From contig JASPKZ010010273.1 of assembly GCA_030220185.1 (NCBI GenBank), forward strand, positions 868,001 to 932,000: 64,000 nucleotides of DNA, read 5' to 3'. A program made the position numbers and the translations under genes. Below are positions 1 through 10,603 of the stretch, one piece after another. Position 1 is the stretch's first letter. Every line of letters begins with the position of its first letter. This DNA comes from Diploptera punctata (Eukaryota; Arthropoda; Insecta; Blattodea; Blaberidae). Below the pieces are notes generated by a model. It was not told where the DNA came from. It did no database searches and saw only the letters and a list, made by a program, of their open reading frames with translations.

Positions 1-329
1 CAAGTTTAAATATGGTTGAAAAATTCGAAGAATTCATCTAGTGCCTGTATTCCTAGTTGCTTATTGTTAAAGTCCTGTTAGATGGCAAGTGAACTGGACC
101 GTGTTGTCTAGCGCTTTATGTCATCGGGTACAGTATGTAGATATTCACCCTTCACTCATAGCCCAAAAACTGAGAATAATGTATGTAACCTACCTTACTT
201 TTACAGTACAGGTATACTTGTATACATACAGTATAGTACAGTTAAAAACTTTGGTCAGTACTAATGTGTTAAGTGACTCGATTCACAATGTCAAAATGCG
301 GAGTGTACACCAGTTTAACATTTGCAAAA

Positions 330-873
330 AAGTTGAAGTGTTCAGATAAGTAGAAAAAGGAATAAAGAAGAAGTGTGAATTGCCAAGGAATATGGAATAC
401 TGCTGAACACTTTATCGACCTACATAAAGAAAAAATAATGGAGAGTTGGAACCTACAAAGTGGTGGAAGTAGGAAACGCATAAGAGGAGGTGAATTTGCT
501 GAAGTTGATGAGTGTGTGTTCAAATGGTTCAAACAATCGTGTGATCATAACATACCATTGAGTGGCCCATTAGTGTGTGCCAAAACCAGAAGAATTTGCA
601 GAAAAGTTGGGCATTAAAAATTTTAAAGCAAGTGAAGGTTGGTTAAGTGGTTTTCAGGAAAAAAATGGCATTTCGTCTAAAAACGTCTGTGGTGAGAGTG
701 CTTCAGTTAATAGGGAAACAACTATTGAGTTGATTAGTGGATTACTTGAATTCACAAGGAATTATGAATCAAAAGACATATTTAGTGTGGATGAAACTGG
801 ACTTTTCTTCAAGTGTATGCCTAACAAAATATTCATATTTAAGGGGAAGCAGTCTTGTATTGAAGTGCTTTAA
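330..873 (+). pseudogene. pogo/jerky-type transposase, N-terminal half, broken
   Basis: Two overlapping reading frames together show a jerky/Tigger-like transposase. From 330 a degenerate psq-type helix-turn-helix is recognisable but interrupted by a stop. The 375-617 frame holds the CENP-B-type HTH, with a KWFKQ motif followed by PLSGPLVCAK. The 577-873 frame continues with FKASEGWLSGFQEKNGI, CGESASVN and then DETGLFFKCMP, which carries the first catalytic Asp of the DDE triad. A frameshift near 585-610 joins the two. After position 873 the reading frame ends, so the rest of the catalytic core is missing. It cannot encode an active transposase. Family assignment rests on motif order and is firm; the exact lineage is not. 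Confidence 0.75.
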
Positions 874-1011
874 ACTTGTGTTGCACTACTAGGACTACAC
901 ATTTTATGACAAAATATGGAAATTAAAAGGTGAGTTACAGGGCATGTTAATTACAGCATTTGCATGAATTAAATTTATTTCAGGGTACAGTACTATGTAA
1001 AATAAAGTATG

Positions 1012-1325
1012 GGGGGCACGCCGTAGCGTAGTGGTTAAGGCACTGCGCTACAAGCCGGAAGGTTGAGGGTTTGAGTCCCGGTGGGGTCAGGATTTTTAAA
1101 CTGACCCAAACCTTCTGGCGGCACTATGGGTCTGGGGTCGACTCAGCCTCTAACTGAAATGAGTACCAGACGCTTGTTCTGGGGTAAAGGCGGCCGTCAC
1201 GCAGGGCTGACAACCCGGCTGACATGAAGTGCTGATTGTCAAGAAAAAGTGGGAGCCTTAACCTCCTACTACCCAAGGGCCTCCTGAGGCCTGTAGTGGG
1301 ATCACTTTACCTTTACCTTTTTTAT
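1012..1325 (+). mobile_element. SINE family A, full length
   Basis: A tRNA-derived SINE. The head has an A-box-like GTAGTGGTTAAGG and a B-box-like GGTTTGAGTCC about 35 bases later. A conserved body follows, containing GACTCAGCCTCTAAC and GGGCTGACAACCCGGC, and it ends in GTGGGATCACTTTACC and a T-rich tail. It matches copies at 5546, 6633 (minus), 49002, 55224 (minus) and 60423. It is inserted in the pogo remnant. Confidence 0.9.
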
Positions 1326-1629
1326 CTTGTTAATTTGAAGTTTTGATAATTCAAATTAAAAAAAAATTCCCTTTTGAGTTTGAATTAAAAAGTGTCCACT
1401 GTAGTAGTGATAATTGGATATAATATAAACTTTGTGAGGCTTATTTCCTTCATCCTGTGTAGAAGGTAAAGATGGAATACACAAGCAGTGAGTTCAGTAG
1501 AATGAACATTTTATTTGTAAATATTCAGTATATTAATCTTGTGAAATTAGTTTTACTGTTTGCAAAAACATAAATATTAAAAAAGGAATTCGAGACTAAA
1601 TTTAAAGACTGTCTACTTATAAAGTGAAG

Positions 1630-1858
1630 AAATTTTCTCATGGAATTTTGGCCAGTATGGGACCGATGTCACCCAGCATCATGAGGCATTTGGGTAGCTA
1701 CAATAAGTAGTGGCTCCAGGTTGAGAAAACCAGCTATGATGGTTGGGGGACCTGGTATGCTGACCATATGTCAACCCTATACTGGCTGGATGATTGTCTA
1801 CCTCTGTGATCAACACATGTGGATGTGAAGCCAGCTGGTAGGCCTGTCGCGCCATGGA
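1630..1858 (+). mobile_element. SINE family B, lacking its tRNA head
   Basis: The body contains TTTCTCATGGAATTT, GGGTAGCTACAATAAGTAG and ACACATGTGGATGTGA, and it ends at CGCGCCATGGA. The same body occurs at 30285, 45620 (minus) and 55541, where the tRNA-like head is present. Here the head is missing, so the copy is 5'-truncated. Confidence 0.8.
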
Positions 1859-2242
1859 ATTGTTTTATATGTAATAAAAAATAAGTTATGTTTAGTAGAC
1901 TGTGATGAGCAGCACACGTGGCACAAATAGGAAAAACCAGAAAATAAGTGCTCAGTAGGTAGGTCAAGAATTATTTGAGGGATAACATTAACTATGATTT
2001 AGACCAACCTCATGAGCTAGTGGTCAGCATTTCTAACTACAGTTCATGAGGTCCTGTATTCGATTCCCGGTCAGACCATAGGAATTTTTTCCTTAAAGGG
2101 AATTATTCCTGTGGTTGCCCATGGTCTGGAATTTAGGTTAAGAACTCTCCTGGTGCTTCATTATCATTTATCGCCTATCATATCATCGGGGTAACGTAAC
2201 TCCGCCATCCAGGTGCCCCAACCTAAGAAATGGATTACAATT

Positions 2243-2525
2243 TATTTTGAGTTGTTTTTGACTCACCTTATACTTCTTAACTCCCTTGCAGACTCGAGTT
2301 TCGTCACTGCATTTGTCACATTTTCCGCGCCCTCTGATGGCCAGTCTGCATGAGAGGAGGCCGTTGGACGTCAGTTGTGATCGTGATACAGCATTGAGAA
2401 TGTGACAAATGCAGTGACGAAACTCGAGTCTGCGAGGGAGTTAAGAAGTATGAGGTGAGCCAAAAACAACTGAACATAAATTAAAATAAACCTCATAATG
2501 TTATTTCCTACCTATAACTTAATGA
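2243..2525. mobile_element. Penelope-derived foldback element, TSD ATTACAATT
   Basis: Inverted arms of about 59 bases (2267-2325 and 2396-2456) flank a short centre. The right arm ends in AAGTATGAGGTGAG. The shared 3' tail AACCTCATAATGTTATTTCC follows at about 2488-2510. The 9-bp duplication ATTACAATT lies at 2234-2242 and 2526-2534, and removing the element restores the SINE D sequence. Each arm carries a hammerhead-like fold. No coding remnant is recognised in this copy. Confidence 0.8.
2391..2434 (+). ncRNA. Hammerhead ribozyme-like fold, degenerate core
   Basis: Core UUGAGAA (2394-2400) stands where CUGANGA is expected. GAAA lies at 2419-2422, the palindromic stem III CTCGAG follows, and then the UC cleavage position (C at 2430). 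Stem I GCA/TGC brackets the core. Two core changes (C3 to U, G8 to A) make it unlikely to be active. The minus-strand arm (about 2284-2327) holds a second, less complete version. Confidence 0.5.
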
Positions 2526-2600
2526 ATTACAATTCCGCCAATGCCAGGGGAGAAAACCAGAAATGTTATAAAAGACAACCTGGCGGCATTAGACAAAAAA

Positions 2601-3375
2601 ATTGATTAGAGGGAGGTAAATTATATAGAGAATGAATGAAATGTATTATCATTTCAATATAGCTAATGTCTGCGCGGTCATGAACCTCGGTTTGCTGGTG
2701 AATTAATAGGTTGGCATATCGATACGGCCACCGAGCTCGGTTTGGCCCGGCCTTTGGGTTTCAAAAGTATCCGTTAGGTTCTCTTTCATCATCGAATATT
2801 TACGCAAAATTATATTTCACTGTGACCAATGTTACGAATTTATAAAGTTGTAAATTATATATATATATTTATATATGCTTTAATTAAATTTATCAAATAT
2901 AAAAAAAATGTGTAAAATTATAAATATTATGATTCGGTTGTATATAACTTTATCTTTTGCAATTGCATTAAGTAATTTAGAAATTTATTTCATATTTGGA
3001 GGTTAGCTTTTCTGCTTTTCTTTCATCCAATGAAAATAACATTTATTTATATCAGCATTAAAAACATGTTCAAAACATGAACAAACAGGAAAGTTTGTTA
3101 CGAGGAAATCCGGATCGAAAAAAAGTTATCACATAGATTGTTGAGTGATTCTTCTGCTTTGGCGTAGAACTTTGATTTAATCAAGTAAGTGAAGTATATT
3201 TCATAACTAATTGAATGACAGTTTTATTACCAAATCTACTGCCACGCCTATATTATAAAGATAAGATCTTAATTAGCTGCAAAAAATACATTTTATGAAA
3301 ATCAAACATTAAATATGCACGATTAATGAATGACAAGATGTTCAATATATTTTTCAGCTTGTTTCGTCATCTACA
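2601..3375. other. AT-rich stretch upstream of the first visible exon
   Basis: No transposon or gene recognised. A pyrimidine-rich acceptor (TATTTTTCAG, ending at about 3357) precedes the first visible exon, so this is likely intron or promoter-proximal sequence. No TATA box or transcription start can be assigned with confidence. Confidence 0.4.
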
Positions 3376-3439
3376 ATGGCTCTAACAAAATGGAATTTCC
3401 CTAATAGCTTGCAGGGTTTCGGATATGCATTTAATAATG
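3376..3439 (+). CDS. FAM172A: FAM172A exon with first visible Met
   Basis: It encodes MALTKWNFPNSLQGFGYAFN and ends in phase 1 at the donor GTGAGT (3440). The upstream acceptor TTTTTCAG ends at about 3357, and the frame stays open from there (LVSSST before the Met). Translation could therefore begin at 3376 or in an earlier exon. The FPNSLQGFGYAFN block aligns with the FPDTLEGFEYAFN region of vertebrate FAM172A, which lies some 50 residues into that protein. I chose 3376 because it is the first ATG in the exon; an upstream coding exon cannot be excluded. Confidence 0.85.
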
Positions 3440-3485
3440 GTGAGTTATATTAATAGTTACATCCTTGGTTAAATGATAAGAAAAC

Positions 3486-3732
3486 TAACTCACTGGCACT
3501 ATCGAACCTATGGGTTCATGGCCGCGCGTACATAATCTATCCATACATCCCTATCCTGAGCCAATTTTTTCAATCATTCCCTTATAATCTACTTCCCTCA
3601 AATCATAGTTAATGTTATTTTTCCACCTCATTATTGGTCTACCAACTGGGCGTTTTCCCTCTGGTTTTTCTACAAGAAGCTTCCATGCACATCTTTCATT
3701 CCCCATTTGTGCCACATGCCCTGTCCATCGCA
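3486..3732 (-). mobile_element. LINE 3' end fragment (RTE-like family 1), 18-bp TSD
   Basis: This matches the 3' end of the LINE at 23170-23856 (the GKRPVGRPRMRWENN region, read on the minus strand). It is heavily 5'-truncated to 247 bases. The perfect 18-bp duplication GTTAAATGATAAGAAAAC sits at 3468-3485 and 3733-3750. It inserted 46 bases after the donor of the first visible exon. Confidence 0.9.
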
Positions 3733-3949
3733 GTTAAATGATAAGAAAACAATTATTTTTTTTGTGTATGACCTAACTGAACTTTAGAGAGTGATGTTCT
3801 GTGGTTTCGATGCAACATTCTTATGCCACTGTTACATTGTACATTTTAGCTCAACTATAGATTAGTTCACACTATGCTTCACCATGCAATATTCTTACAC
3901 TTCTATATTTCTTACACTTTAAAAATATATATATATATATGTAGGAAAA

Positions 3950-4040
3950 TAAATGTTTGTATTAGATTTGCTTGGTGGCATAATTGGTCTGGGTTCAAAT
4001 CCCATCCTAGCATTTATTTTTATTATGTCATATATATATG

Positions 4041-4078
<38 letters not shown>

Positions 4079-4250
4079 ATATATTTTTGACATTTGGCAA
4101 TGAAGGCAAATATGATATGAAAAGAAAAAAGAATGCTTGAGTCGGGATTTGAACTTGAGTCTCTAAAGTCTGTACCTTTAGCTCCATAGCACTTCTTCTT
4201 TGTCCTATCAATTTCTGATTAAATATGTGATTGAGAAAATTTCTCACATT
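3950..4250. repeat. (TA)n microsatellite with flanking tRNA-like SINE heads
   Basis: The microsatellite is at about 4029-4074. On its left (3965-4020, plus) and right (4137-4200, minus) lie decayed tRNA-like heads. Their B-box-like parts are GGGTTCAAATCCC and the inverse of GTTCAAATCCCGA. The arrangement is an inverted pair around the TA tract. Confidence 0.5.
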
Positions 4251-4298
4251 GGTATGAAAGTGAGATGGGGCCCTGTCTTGTTGGAAGTAAACCTCATT

Positions 4299-5030
4299 TT
4301 AATTCTCAAAGAGATCATTAAGACATGGAATCATAACTTCCAACATTTCCAGGTAAGTCTGAATCATGACAGTTTTTTTGAAGAAGTACAGCCCAATTAA
4401 TCCTCTGGAAGACAGACCACACCATACCACTACTCCTGGAAGATTGACGGCCTTATCTTCAACAATGTTTGGGTTTTCATTAGACCAGTACACACAATTA
4501 TGCCTATTAATTGTGCCATTAAGTTTAAATATGGCTTCATCTGACCACACAATTGAGTCCATGAAAGCCTTCCCTTTCATCACACTTGTGCAGGAACCAC
4601 TCACAAAATTGCAGTCGCCTATCTGGATCGTCCTCATTAAGTGCATCGACAAGTCTTGAAATGTCAGCTTCCATTTTTAAGTTCCCACAATTCGATGAAC
4701 ACTGGATTTCTCGATATCAATCTCACGAGAATATTGCCTCAATGACTTATTTGGGGATCATCCAAAAATCTGCATGACTGCATCAGTGCTCTTGTTATCA
4801 GTGGTACTTCTCTTTCTTCTGCATCAACCTTTCAACATATCTTGCACTGTTCCATCAACTTTAAACTTGTCTCGGATTCTTGTTATTGTTACTCTTGTTG
4901 GTGGTGGTGTACCAAATTCATCCTCCAACGTCGTTGGACTTCAACAACATTCTCCACTTTCCAATAACCACTTATACATTCATCGAATGACAATTTCACT
5001 GCCATTTCTATAAACACATGAACAACGAAT
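4299..5030 (-). pseudogene. Tc1/mariner-superfamily transposase, C-terminally truncated
   Basis: Read on the minus strand from about 5030, an N-terminal helix-turn-helix region begins near MAVKLSFDE and continues with KVENVVEVQRRW. A second HTH-like block contains KSLRQYSREI and EKSSVHRI. The catalytic domain begins with [17 protein letters not shown], whose Asp is the first of the DDE/D triad, followed by YWSNENPN and [18 protein letters not shown]. The remainder, including the second Asp and third acidic residue, is missing. Frameshifts and stops occur before the WSDEA block, and only 4299-4652 stays open. No terminal inverted repeats were found. It is a dead fragment. Confidence 0.75.
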
Positions 5031-5545
5031 GTGTTGCTATGCTTTTCCAGTGTCTTCTGGAACATACACAACAAAATTGTATTTGTCTCATTTCATTGCT
5101 GAGAAATAACATTTCAAAGAGTGTATACATAAATTTGAGACATGCTATGTAGCATTACAATAGCTATGAAGGTCAAAATAAAAAGACAAGAAACAGAAAA
5201 TAATGTGTTCATTCCATAATGAGTTGTTACATGTTAACCAAATGAAAACATTGTTGTATTAAGAACGAGCCCTGTCTCCTTTTTAGTAAAAAGTGAGGGT
5301 ATCAGGGCTGTAAGGAAACATATGTTAAGAGAAAAGCACCAGGTTTCTGTTGCCATAAGTTCCAAGAACAAGACTATAGAAAGATTTTTTAGTGTCAGAA
5401 AATGTGCTTCAAAAATATTTCAGTAGCTGTGCATTTATTTTGTGTTTCATGTAGCATATGCCTTCAAGCAGAAATAATTGTGCCAGATGTCACAAGGCAA
5501 TAATGGTAATTTTTTTTATTTTAGGGATTGTTATAATGTGCATTT

Positions 5546-5836
5546 GAGAGCATGCTGTAGAGTAATTGGTTAAGGCAATATGCTACAAACTGGAAGATTG
5601 AGGGTTTGAGTCCCGGTGGGGTCAGGATTTTTAAACTGGCCCAAAATTTCTGGTGGCACCATGACCCTGGGTTGACTCAGCCTCTAACAAAAATGAGTAC
5701 TGGAGGTAAAGGCGGCCATCATGCAGGGCTGACAACCCAGCTGACATCAAGTGCCAATTGTCTAGAAAAGTGGGAGCCTTAAACTTCTCTATCCGAAGGG
5801 TTTCCTATGGCCTGTAATGGAATCACTTTCCTTTTT
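5546..5836 (+). mobile_element. SINE family A, 15-bp TSD
   Basis: Full-length but somewhat diverged copy. The duplication TTATAATGTRCATTT is at 5531-5545 and 5837-5851, with one mismatch. Confidence 0.9.
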
Positions 5837-5867
5837 TTATAATGTACATTTTGCCAAATTGTACTGA

Positions 5868-6295
5868 CAAGGGAACTGTCAACCATTGCATACTGAAACC
5901 TACCTTAAAATTTCTCCCAGAGAAGTGTTGTGATATACCAAGGCCATGTCCAAAAAAAAAATCTGCCATTTTTAACTGCAAGGCACAGAAATCAAAACCA
6001 GACTCCAGCAATGGCAACCCACTGTGCTTAGCAGTTGGATGTTCCTGCTAGACTTAGAGTGGTGTGGAGTGAAGTGGATGCACCATCGATAGGGAGTGAA
6101 GGTTATCCAATCCATCAAGTGAGGAGTATTACAGTATTTCCCTATAGTTTAAATGAGAGATTTGGTGCTGGATTTTAGTGCCTTTCAGTTAAAAAATGGC
6201 AGATAATTTTTTGGACATGGGCTTGGTACATCACAATTCTTCTCTGTGAGAAATTTCAAGGTAGGGTTCAGCATGCAATGGTTGACAGTTCCTTG
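5868..6295. mobile_element. Palindromic MITE family F, copy 1 (TGA duplication)
   Basis: Terminal inverted repeats of about 120 bases begin CAAGGGAACTGTCAACCATT and CAAGGAACTGTCAACCATTG. The 3-bp TGA lies at 5865-5867 and 6296-6298. A second copy is at 56891-57302 with TTA duplications. The central 180 bases hold no coding sequence. A 3-bp T-N-A duplication suggests PIF/Harbinger mobilisation, which is an inference. Confidence 0.85.
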
Positions 6296-6632
6296 TGAGA
6301 TGCAAGATTCTTAATGACCTAGAAGCTCTCCAAAAAGGTCATTGGACAAATAAGAAGAAGACATGTGCCAAACTGCTGGATTTACTCTACTTGACCATTA
6401 GAGGAATGAAGATATATTGAAGGAACTCCACATGCAACCTTTAGTAGAAAAGATATCCAGCTATAGAGACAGATGGCTGCAACATGTTTCCTAATGTCAC
6501 CAACTAGGATTCCTAATGCAGTTCTTTGGTATTGCCCGCGAGGACAATAATGACCTGAACGTTCACAAAAATGACTTTTTGATCCTGTTTAGTTGAGACC
6601 GAAACAGATCATCATTGGCATACAGTATGTAA

Positions 6633-6815
6633 AAGTAAAGTGATCCCACTACAGGCCTCTGGAGGCCCTTGGGGTAGTAGGAGGTTAAGGCTCCCACTTT
6701 TTCTAGACTATCGGCACTTTATGTCAGCCGGGTTGTCAGCCCTGCGTGATGGCCGCCTTTACTCCCAGATCAAGCGCCTGGTACTCATTTCCGTTAGAGG
6801 CTGAGTCAACCCCAG
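6633..6815 (-). mobile_element. SINE family A, 5'-truncated, 16-bp TSD
   Basis: This minus-strand copy ends at the GACTCAGCC part and so lacks its tRNA head. The perfect duplication GGCATACAGTATGTAA is at 6617-6632 and 6816-6831, and it contains the terminus of the Tc1-like element. Confidence 0.9.
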
Positions 6816-7092
6816 GGCATACAGTATGTAATATTCTTATTTGTACAGTCAACATTTTTAAATCTGATTTGTATACTTACATATTATCTAATAATAGAGA
6901 AGTACATAGTATATTGGTATATTATACTTCATATTCTTATTAAATTGAAAATAATGTTTATAATACTGCAACAGTTTTTATTCATACACTATAGCAAATG
7001 TCCTTGATGAACACAGTACTTACGGTGTTACTGGACGTAAGAGATGGTTAAATCCAGTCATTTGTTTACTCCTTTATTCATTAGAGTTCAAT

Positions 7093-8158
7093 ATGAATAA
7101 AGAAAAGGAGCTAGAGAGCCAACTTAAAGAAACAATAATTAATCTTGCATTGAGGGGCTACTCATTAAGAAAATAGAAATCAGTGGTTAATAAACCCCAC
7201 GCTACTGTGAATTATATTGTTAACAAATTCAAAAACAATGGTTCAACTGCAAATATTCCAAGGAAGCCAAAGACAAAGTTGCTGAATCAGAGAGAAGAAA
7301 ATTTAATTATCAGGCAAGTTAAAAATTAACCCTAGAATAAGTGTACCTAGAATCAAACAATTATTGGAACAAGTATCACAAAAGAAAGTACCCCACCAAA
7401 CAGTCCATTGAGTTTTGTGGCAGGATGGCTATCGAGGCAGAATCCCTGAGAAGAAGCCATACATAAACAAGAGGAACCGTACAGCAAGACTAAAATTTGC
7501 CAAGGAGCATCTGGACAAGAGCCAAAACTTCTGGAACCATTTGATATGGTCAGACGAAACAAAAATCAATATTTTTGGATCTGATGGGATAAACTGGATA
7601 TGGAGAAAGAACAATACTGCCTATGAAAATGTGAATACTATTCCTACAGTTAAATAAAGAGGAGGATCCATTCTTCTTTGGGTCTGTATGTCCTCAAAGG
7701 GAGTGGGTACTATCCACTTCATCGATGGTACTATGGACCAGTGGGCCTACAATGTCATTCTGAAAAAGAATGTGAAATAAAGTGCCCTAAAAATGGGTAT
7801 GTCTGCATCTTATGCGTTTCAGCAAGACAATGACCCGAAACATACAGCCAACATTGATAAACGATGGTTGATCTGGATTGTCCCCAAGCAGCTAAGAACG
7901 CTTGCACAATCACCAGACTTAAACCCCATTGAGCACTTGTGGGGAATTCTAAGAAGAAAGGTTCGTCAATGGAATGTTTTACCTAAAAATGATCTGAAGA
8001 GAGTTATTTTGGAAGATTGGGGAAAAATTACCACAGAAACTTGTTTCAAATTAGTACAATCAATGGAAAAAGATGTAAAGTTATTATTAAGGCCAAAGGA
8101 CATTCCACAAAGTATTAAGTATTTGAGTTGTGTAAATAAGTACATAATTTTTTGTTAA
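7093..8158 (+). pseudogene. Tc1-family DD34E transposase, two or more breaks
   Basis: From the ATG at 7093 an N-terminal HTH region reads about 27 residues (including LALRGYSLRK) before an in-frame TAG. It continues through a second HTH (PHATVNYIVNKFKNNGSTAN) and PRKPKTKLL. Frame changes near 7330 and 7660 and a stop near 7778 separate the blocks. The catalytic triad residues are all visible in pieces: Asp in LIWSDETKINIFG, Asp in FQQDNDPKHTA and Glu in SPDLNPIEHLWG. The C-terminus ends near the right TIR. Length and motif order fit Tc1 (about 340 residues). It is inactive because of the stops and frameshifts, but it is young enough that all domains survive. Confidence 0.88.
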
Positions 8159-8402
8159 TTTATTTCAAGTGTACAAATAACAATGTTGCACAAAATAGTA
8201 CAAATTTTGTTTTATAATTGATTAATTTTTTTGTTGTTTGAAAATTTGTGAATTTAGATTTTAGTTTATGTTCCTGTTACATTAATGAATACTTATTACG
8301 AAATAAAACCGAAAAAAAAATTATATTTAAGCGTAAACCTGCTATATTTTATTAAAAATCCAACTGTACAAATATAAATGTTACATACTGTGTATTCATG
8401 AA

Positions 8403-8531
8403 TGGTGTATGATGATAATGTCATTTGATAAGGCTGTGTAATTTAATTCTACTTAATTATAGGCTGGTGTTACGATAGGTGTATGATGATAATGGCATTT
8501 GATAAGACTGTACAATTTAATTCTACTTAAG
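8403..8531 (+). repeat. Tandem duplication of about 60 bases
   Basis: GGTGTATGATGATAATG with about 45 following bases occurs at 8405 and again at 8478, separated by a short spacer. It flanks the right end of the Tc1-like element. Confidence 0.7.
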
Positions 8532-8735
8532 AACATGAATTATTGCTTATGTTATAATATGTGGTAATGCAGAAGTATAAGCAGAATCATATGGAATATA
8601 AAAATTACAAATACTGAGAATAAATTACATAAAAACAAACGATAGTGATGAAACATGGTTTTGTTCAATTTCCTATGTTTTACAGATTAAAAGAGCCATA
8701 TCATAAAAATTAAGAACATTATATATATATATATA

Positions 8736-10482
8736 CAGGTGTCCCAAAATTATACCGACAGACTTTGGGAGCTGATAGATATCAATATTTTAAACACTTT
8801 TTGTTAAGGAAGGTTTTTTGCTGTGGTGCTTCGTTTAAGTGCTAGACGAGTTAATGTCGTTACTGCCTCCCACCCAGTTGGTTCAGATGCGTAAATTACA
8901 TTTGTGTACAGTATGTATATTTTAAAGGAAACACATGAAAGGAACAAAACAAAGATGTTTAAGTATTTACGGCAAAATCATTTATTGCATTTATTTGAAT
9001 AAGGCACATAATCTAAATCCAAGAAACAAACACAGAACACATAAATAAAACACAAACATCTCATTGTTTACAGGTAATTACAGCTTTACTATTGAAAGCA
9101 AATGTTGGAACGCACTCCCATTGCGATTAACACAAAGAGTGCATCGGCGTGCCATATTCTACCATACTCTGGCAAAGACACCAGCCATTTCTCTGATTTT
9201 GCCAGCTGCGCAGGTTATTCGTGCCACAAGGTTCTCTTCGGATTCAACAGGTGTTTCATACACGATAGTCTTCATGTGCCTCCACACAAAGAAATCAAGT
9301 GGAGTAAGGTCAGGGGAGCATGCCGGTCAGACAATGGGTCCACCTCTACCTATCCAGTGATTGCTGTATATAGCCGTAAGATGAACTTCAGCACCAAAGT
9401 GAGCTGGTGCCCCATCATGTTGAAACTACATGTCCTGTCTGATATGAAGGGGAACTGTTTCCATTAGATCAGGCAAAACTTATTGCAGAAATACTATGTA
9501 ATTGTAAGCATTGTGTCGGGCGGGCAAAATGTATGGTCTTATTAAGAAGTTATCCATTATACCGGCCCACACATTAACATCAAATCTCAGTGGATGTGAC
9601 CTCTGAAAGGTAGCATGGGGATTTTCGAAGGCCCAAACATGTGAATTCAGACTGCTAAATAACTGCTCACGTGTGAAACATGCTTCATCTGTGAACATGA
9701 CATGGGATGCAAACAGTACATCGTTTTCAATTTTGTCCAGATACCACTGACAAAATTGCTGTCGCAGAGGATAGTCTTGAGGTCTCATTGCGTTGACCTT
9801 TTCAAGGTGAAAAGGGTGCAATATTTCCTGCAGAATTCTTCCCACAGTGCTACGACTTAGGTGCAATTGTTGATCGATGGCCGAGTACTAACTGCAGAAT
9901 TGTTCTCAATGCACCGCAACACATCTTCCTCGTTCTCAGGAGTCCGTACAGAACGTGGCCGTCATTGACCTTCTGCTCGTCTATCCAAGGAGCTACTTTC
10001 ACATAGTCTACGTTCAATGCTGGCAAATGTAGAGTGTGATGAGGAACTCTTCGGTTTCGGAACCGTTCTTGGTAAAGCCTTACAGCCGCACGACCCGAAC
10101 CAGCTTTTCCATATACCAACAGCACATCCGTCATCTTATTCCACGTGTACCTTTCCATGTTCTAAATAAACTAGTATGCTGCAGGCATTCCAGCAAACTA
10201 ACGCACAATGTCAAGGAAACAACGATGAGGTCAGGAAGTAAACATGCTAAACGAATTGAAGCGTCTTTGTTTCGTTTCTTTCGTGTGTTTCCTTTAAAAG
10301 ATACATACTGTACACAAATGTAATTTACGTATCAAAACCAACTGGGTGGGAGGCAGTAATGACATTAACTTGTCCAGCTCTTAAACGAAGCACCGCAGCA
10401 AAAAACCTTACGGAACAAAAAGTGCTTAAAATGGTGTTACCTATCAGCTCCCAAAGTTTGTTGGTCTAATTTTGGGACATTC

Positions 10483-10483
<1 letters not shown>
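8736..10483 (-). mobile_element. Mariner-type element with about 230-bp TIRs
   Basis: The left TIR (8736-8965) and right TIR (10255-10483) are inverse copies of each other. Both carry AACTTTGGGAGCTGATAG-type sequence near the ends and TGCCTCCCACCCAGTTGG further in. TA lies outside each end. The left flank is a TA tract and the right flank a GTAT microsatellite. The body holds a broken transposase on the minus strand. Confidence 0.85.
9064..10158 (-). pseudogene. Tc1/mariner-superfamily transposase, frameshifted
   Basis: The minus-strand ATG at 10158 starts MERYTWNKMTDVLLVYG, the family's N-terminus. It is followed by RAAVRLYQERFRNRRVPHHT, an HTH-type DNA-binding region. A deletion or frameshift near 9990-9850 joins it to the next open stretch (9866-9480), with LSRSTVGRILQE (second HTH) and FCQWYLDKIE. 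The first catalytic Asp is in VMFTDEACFT, and FDVNVWAGIMDNFLIRPY follows. A stop at 9477-9480 interrupts the chain. The remainder, including the second Asp and the C-terminal acidic residue, is readable in shifted frames down to about 9064. Several frame breaks rule out an active product from this copy. Confidence 0.82.
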
Positions 10484-10514
<31 letters not shown>

Positions 10515-10603
10515 TGTATGTATGTATGTATGTATGTATGTATGTATGTATGTATGTATGTATGTATGTATGTATGTATGTATGTATGTATGTATGTATA
10601 TAT
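10484..10603. repeat. (GTAT)n microsatellite
   Basis: About 115 bases of GTAT units separate the mariner-type element from the Gypsy-type LTR. The open frames across it are tetranucleotide artefacts. Confidence 0.97.

Larger units (their letters stand above)
285..1402 (+). mobile_element. pogo/Tigger-like DNA transposon remnant, split by a SINE
   Basis: A decayed pogo-superfamily element. The coding part (330-873) reads into a transposase N-terminus. The right terminus at about 1385-1402 contains the inverse of CAGTGGACACT followed by TA, which is the type of terminus and TA duplication expected for pogo/Tigger. SINE A (1012-1325) separates the coding part from this terminus. The left terminus was not found and may lie before the window. 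Confidence 0.6.
2005..2600 (+). mobile_element. SINE family D, interrupted by a Penelope-like foldback
   Basis: The head at 2005-2075 has a B-box-like TATTCGATTCCCGG. The body carries AACTCTCCTGGTGC and ATCCAGGTGCCCCAACC up to 2242, then resumes at 2526 with the GCCAGGGGAGAAAACC part and an A-rich end near 2600. The same tail, uninterrupted, occurs at about 22400-22595. The break contains the element at 2243-2525. Confidence 0.75.
6622..8390 (+). mobile_element. Tc1-like transposon with TIRs, SINE in its left end
   Basis: The left terminus is CAGTATGTAATATTCTTATT with TTTGTACAGT following. The right terminus (8363-8390) is its inverse, with TTGTACAGTTGG inside. TA flanks are present on the left; the right has TG before TA, a small change. 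SINE A (6633-6815) inserted at the very left edge and duplicated the TIR start. The transposase remnant at 7093-8158 fills the body. Confidence 0.8.

Noticed and set aside
2601..3357. TATA-like runs upstream of the first exon as a promoter
   Set aside because: AT-rich sequence gives such matches everywhere; the acceptor before 3376 suggests an upstream exon instead.
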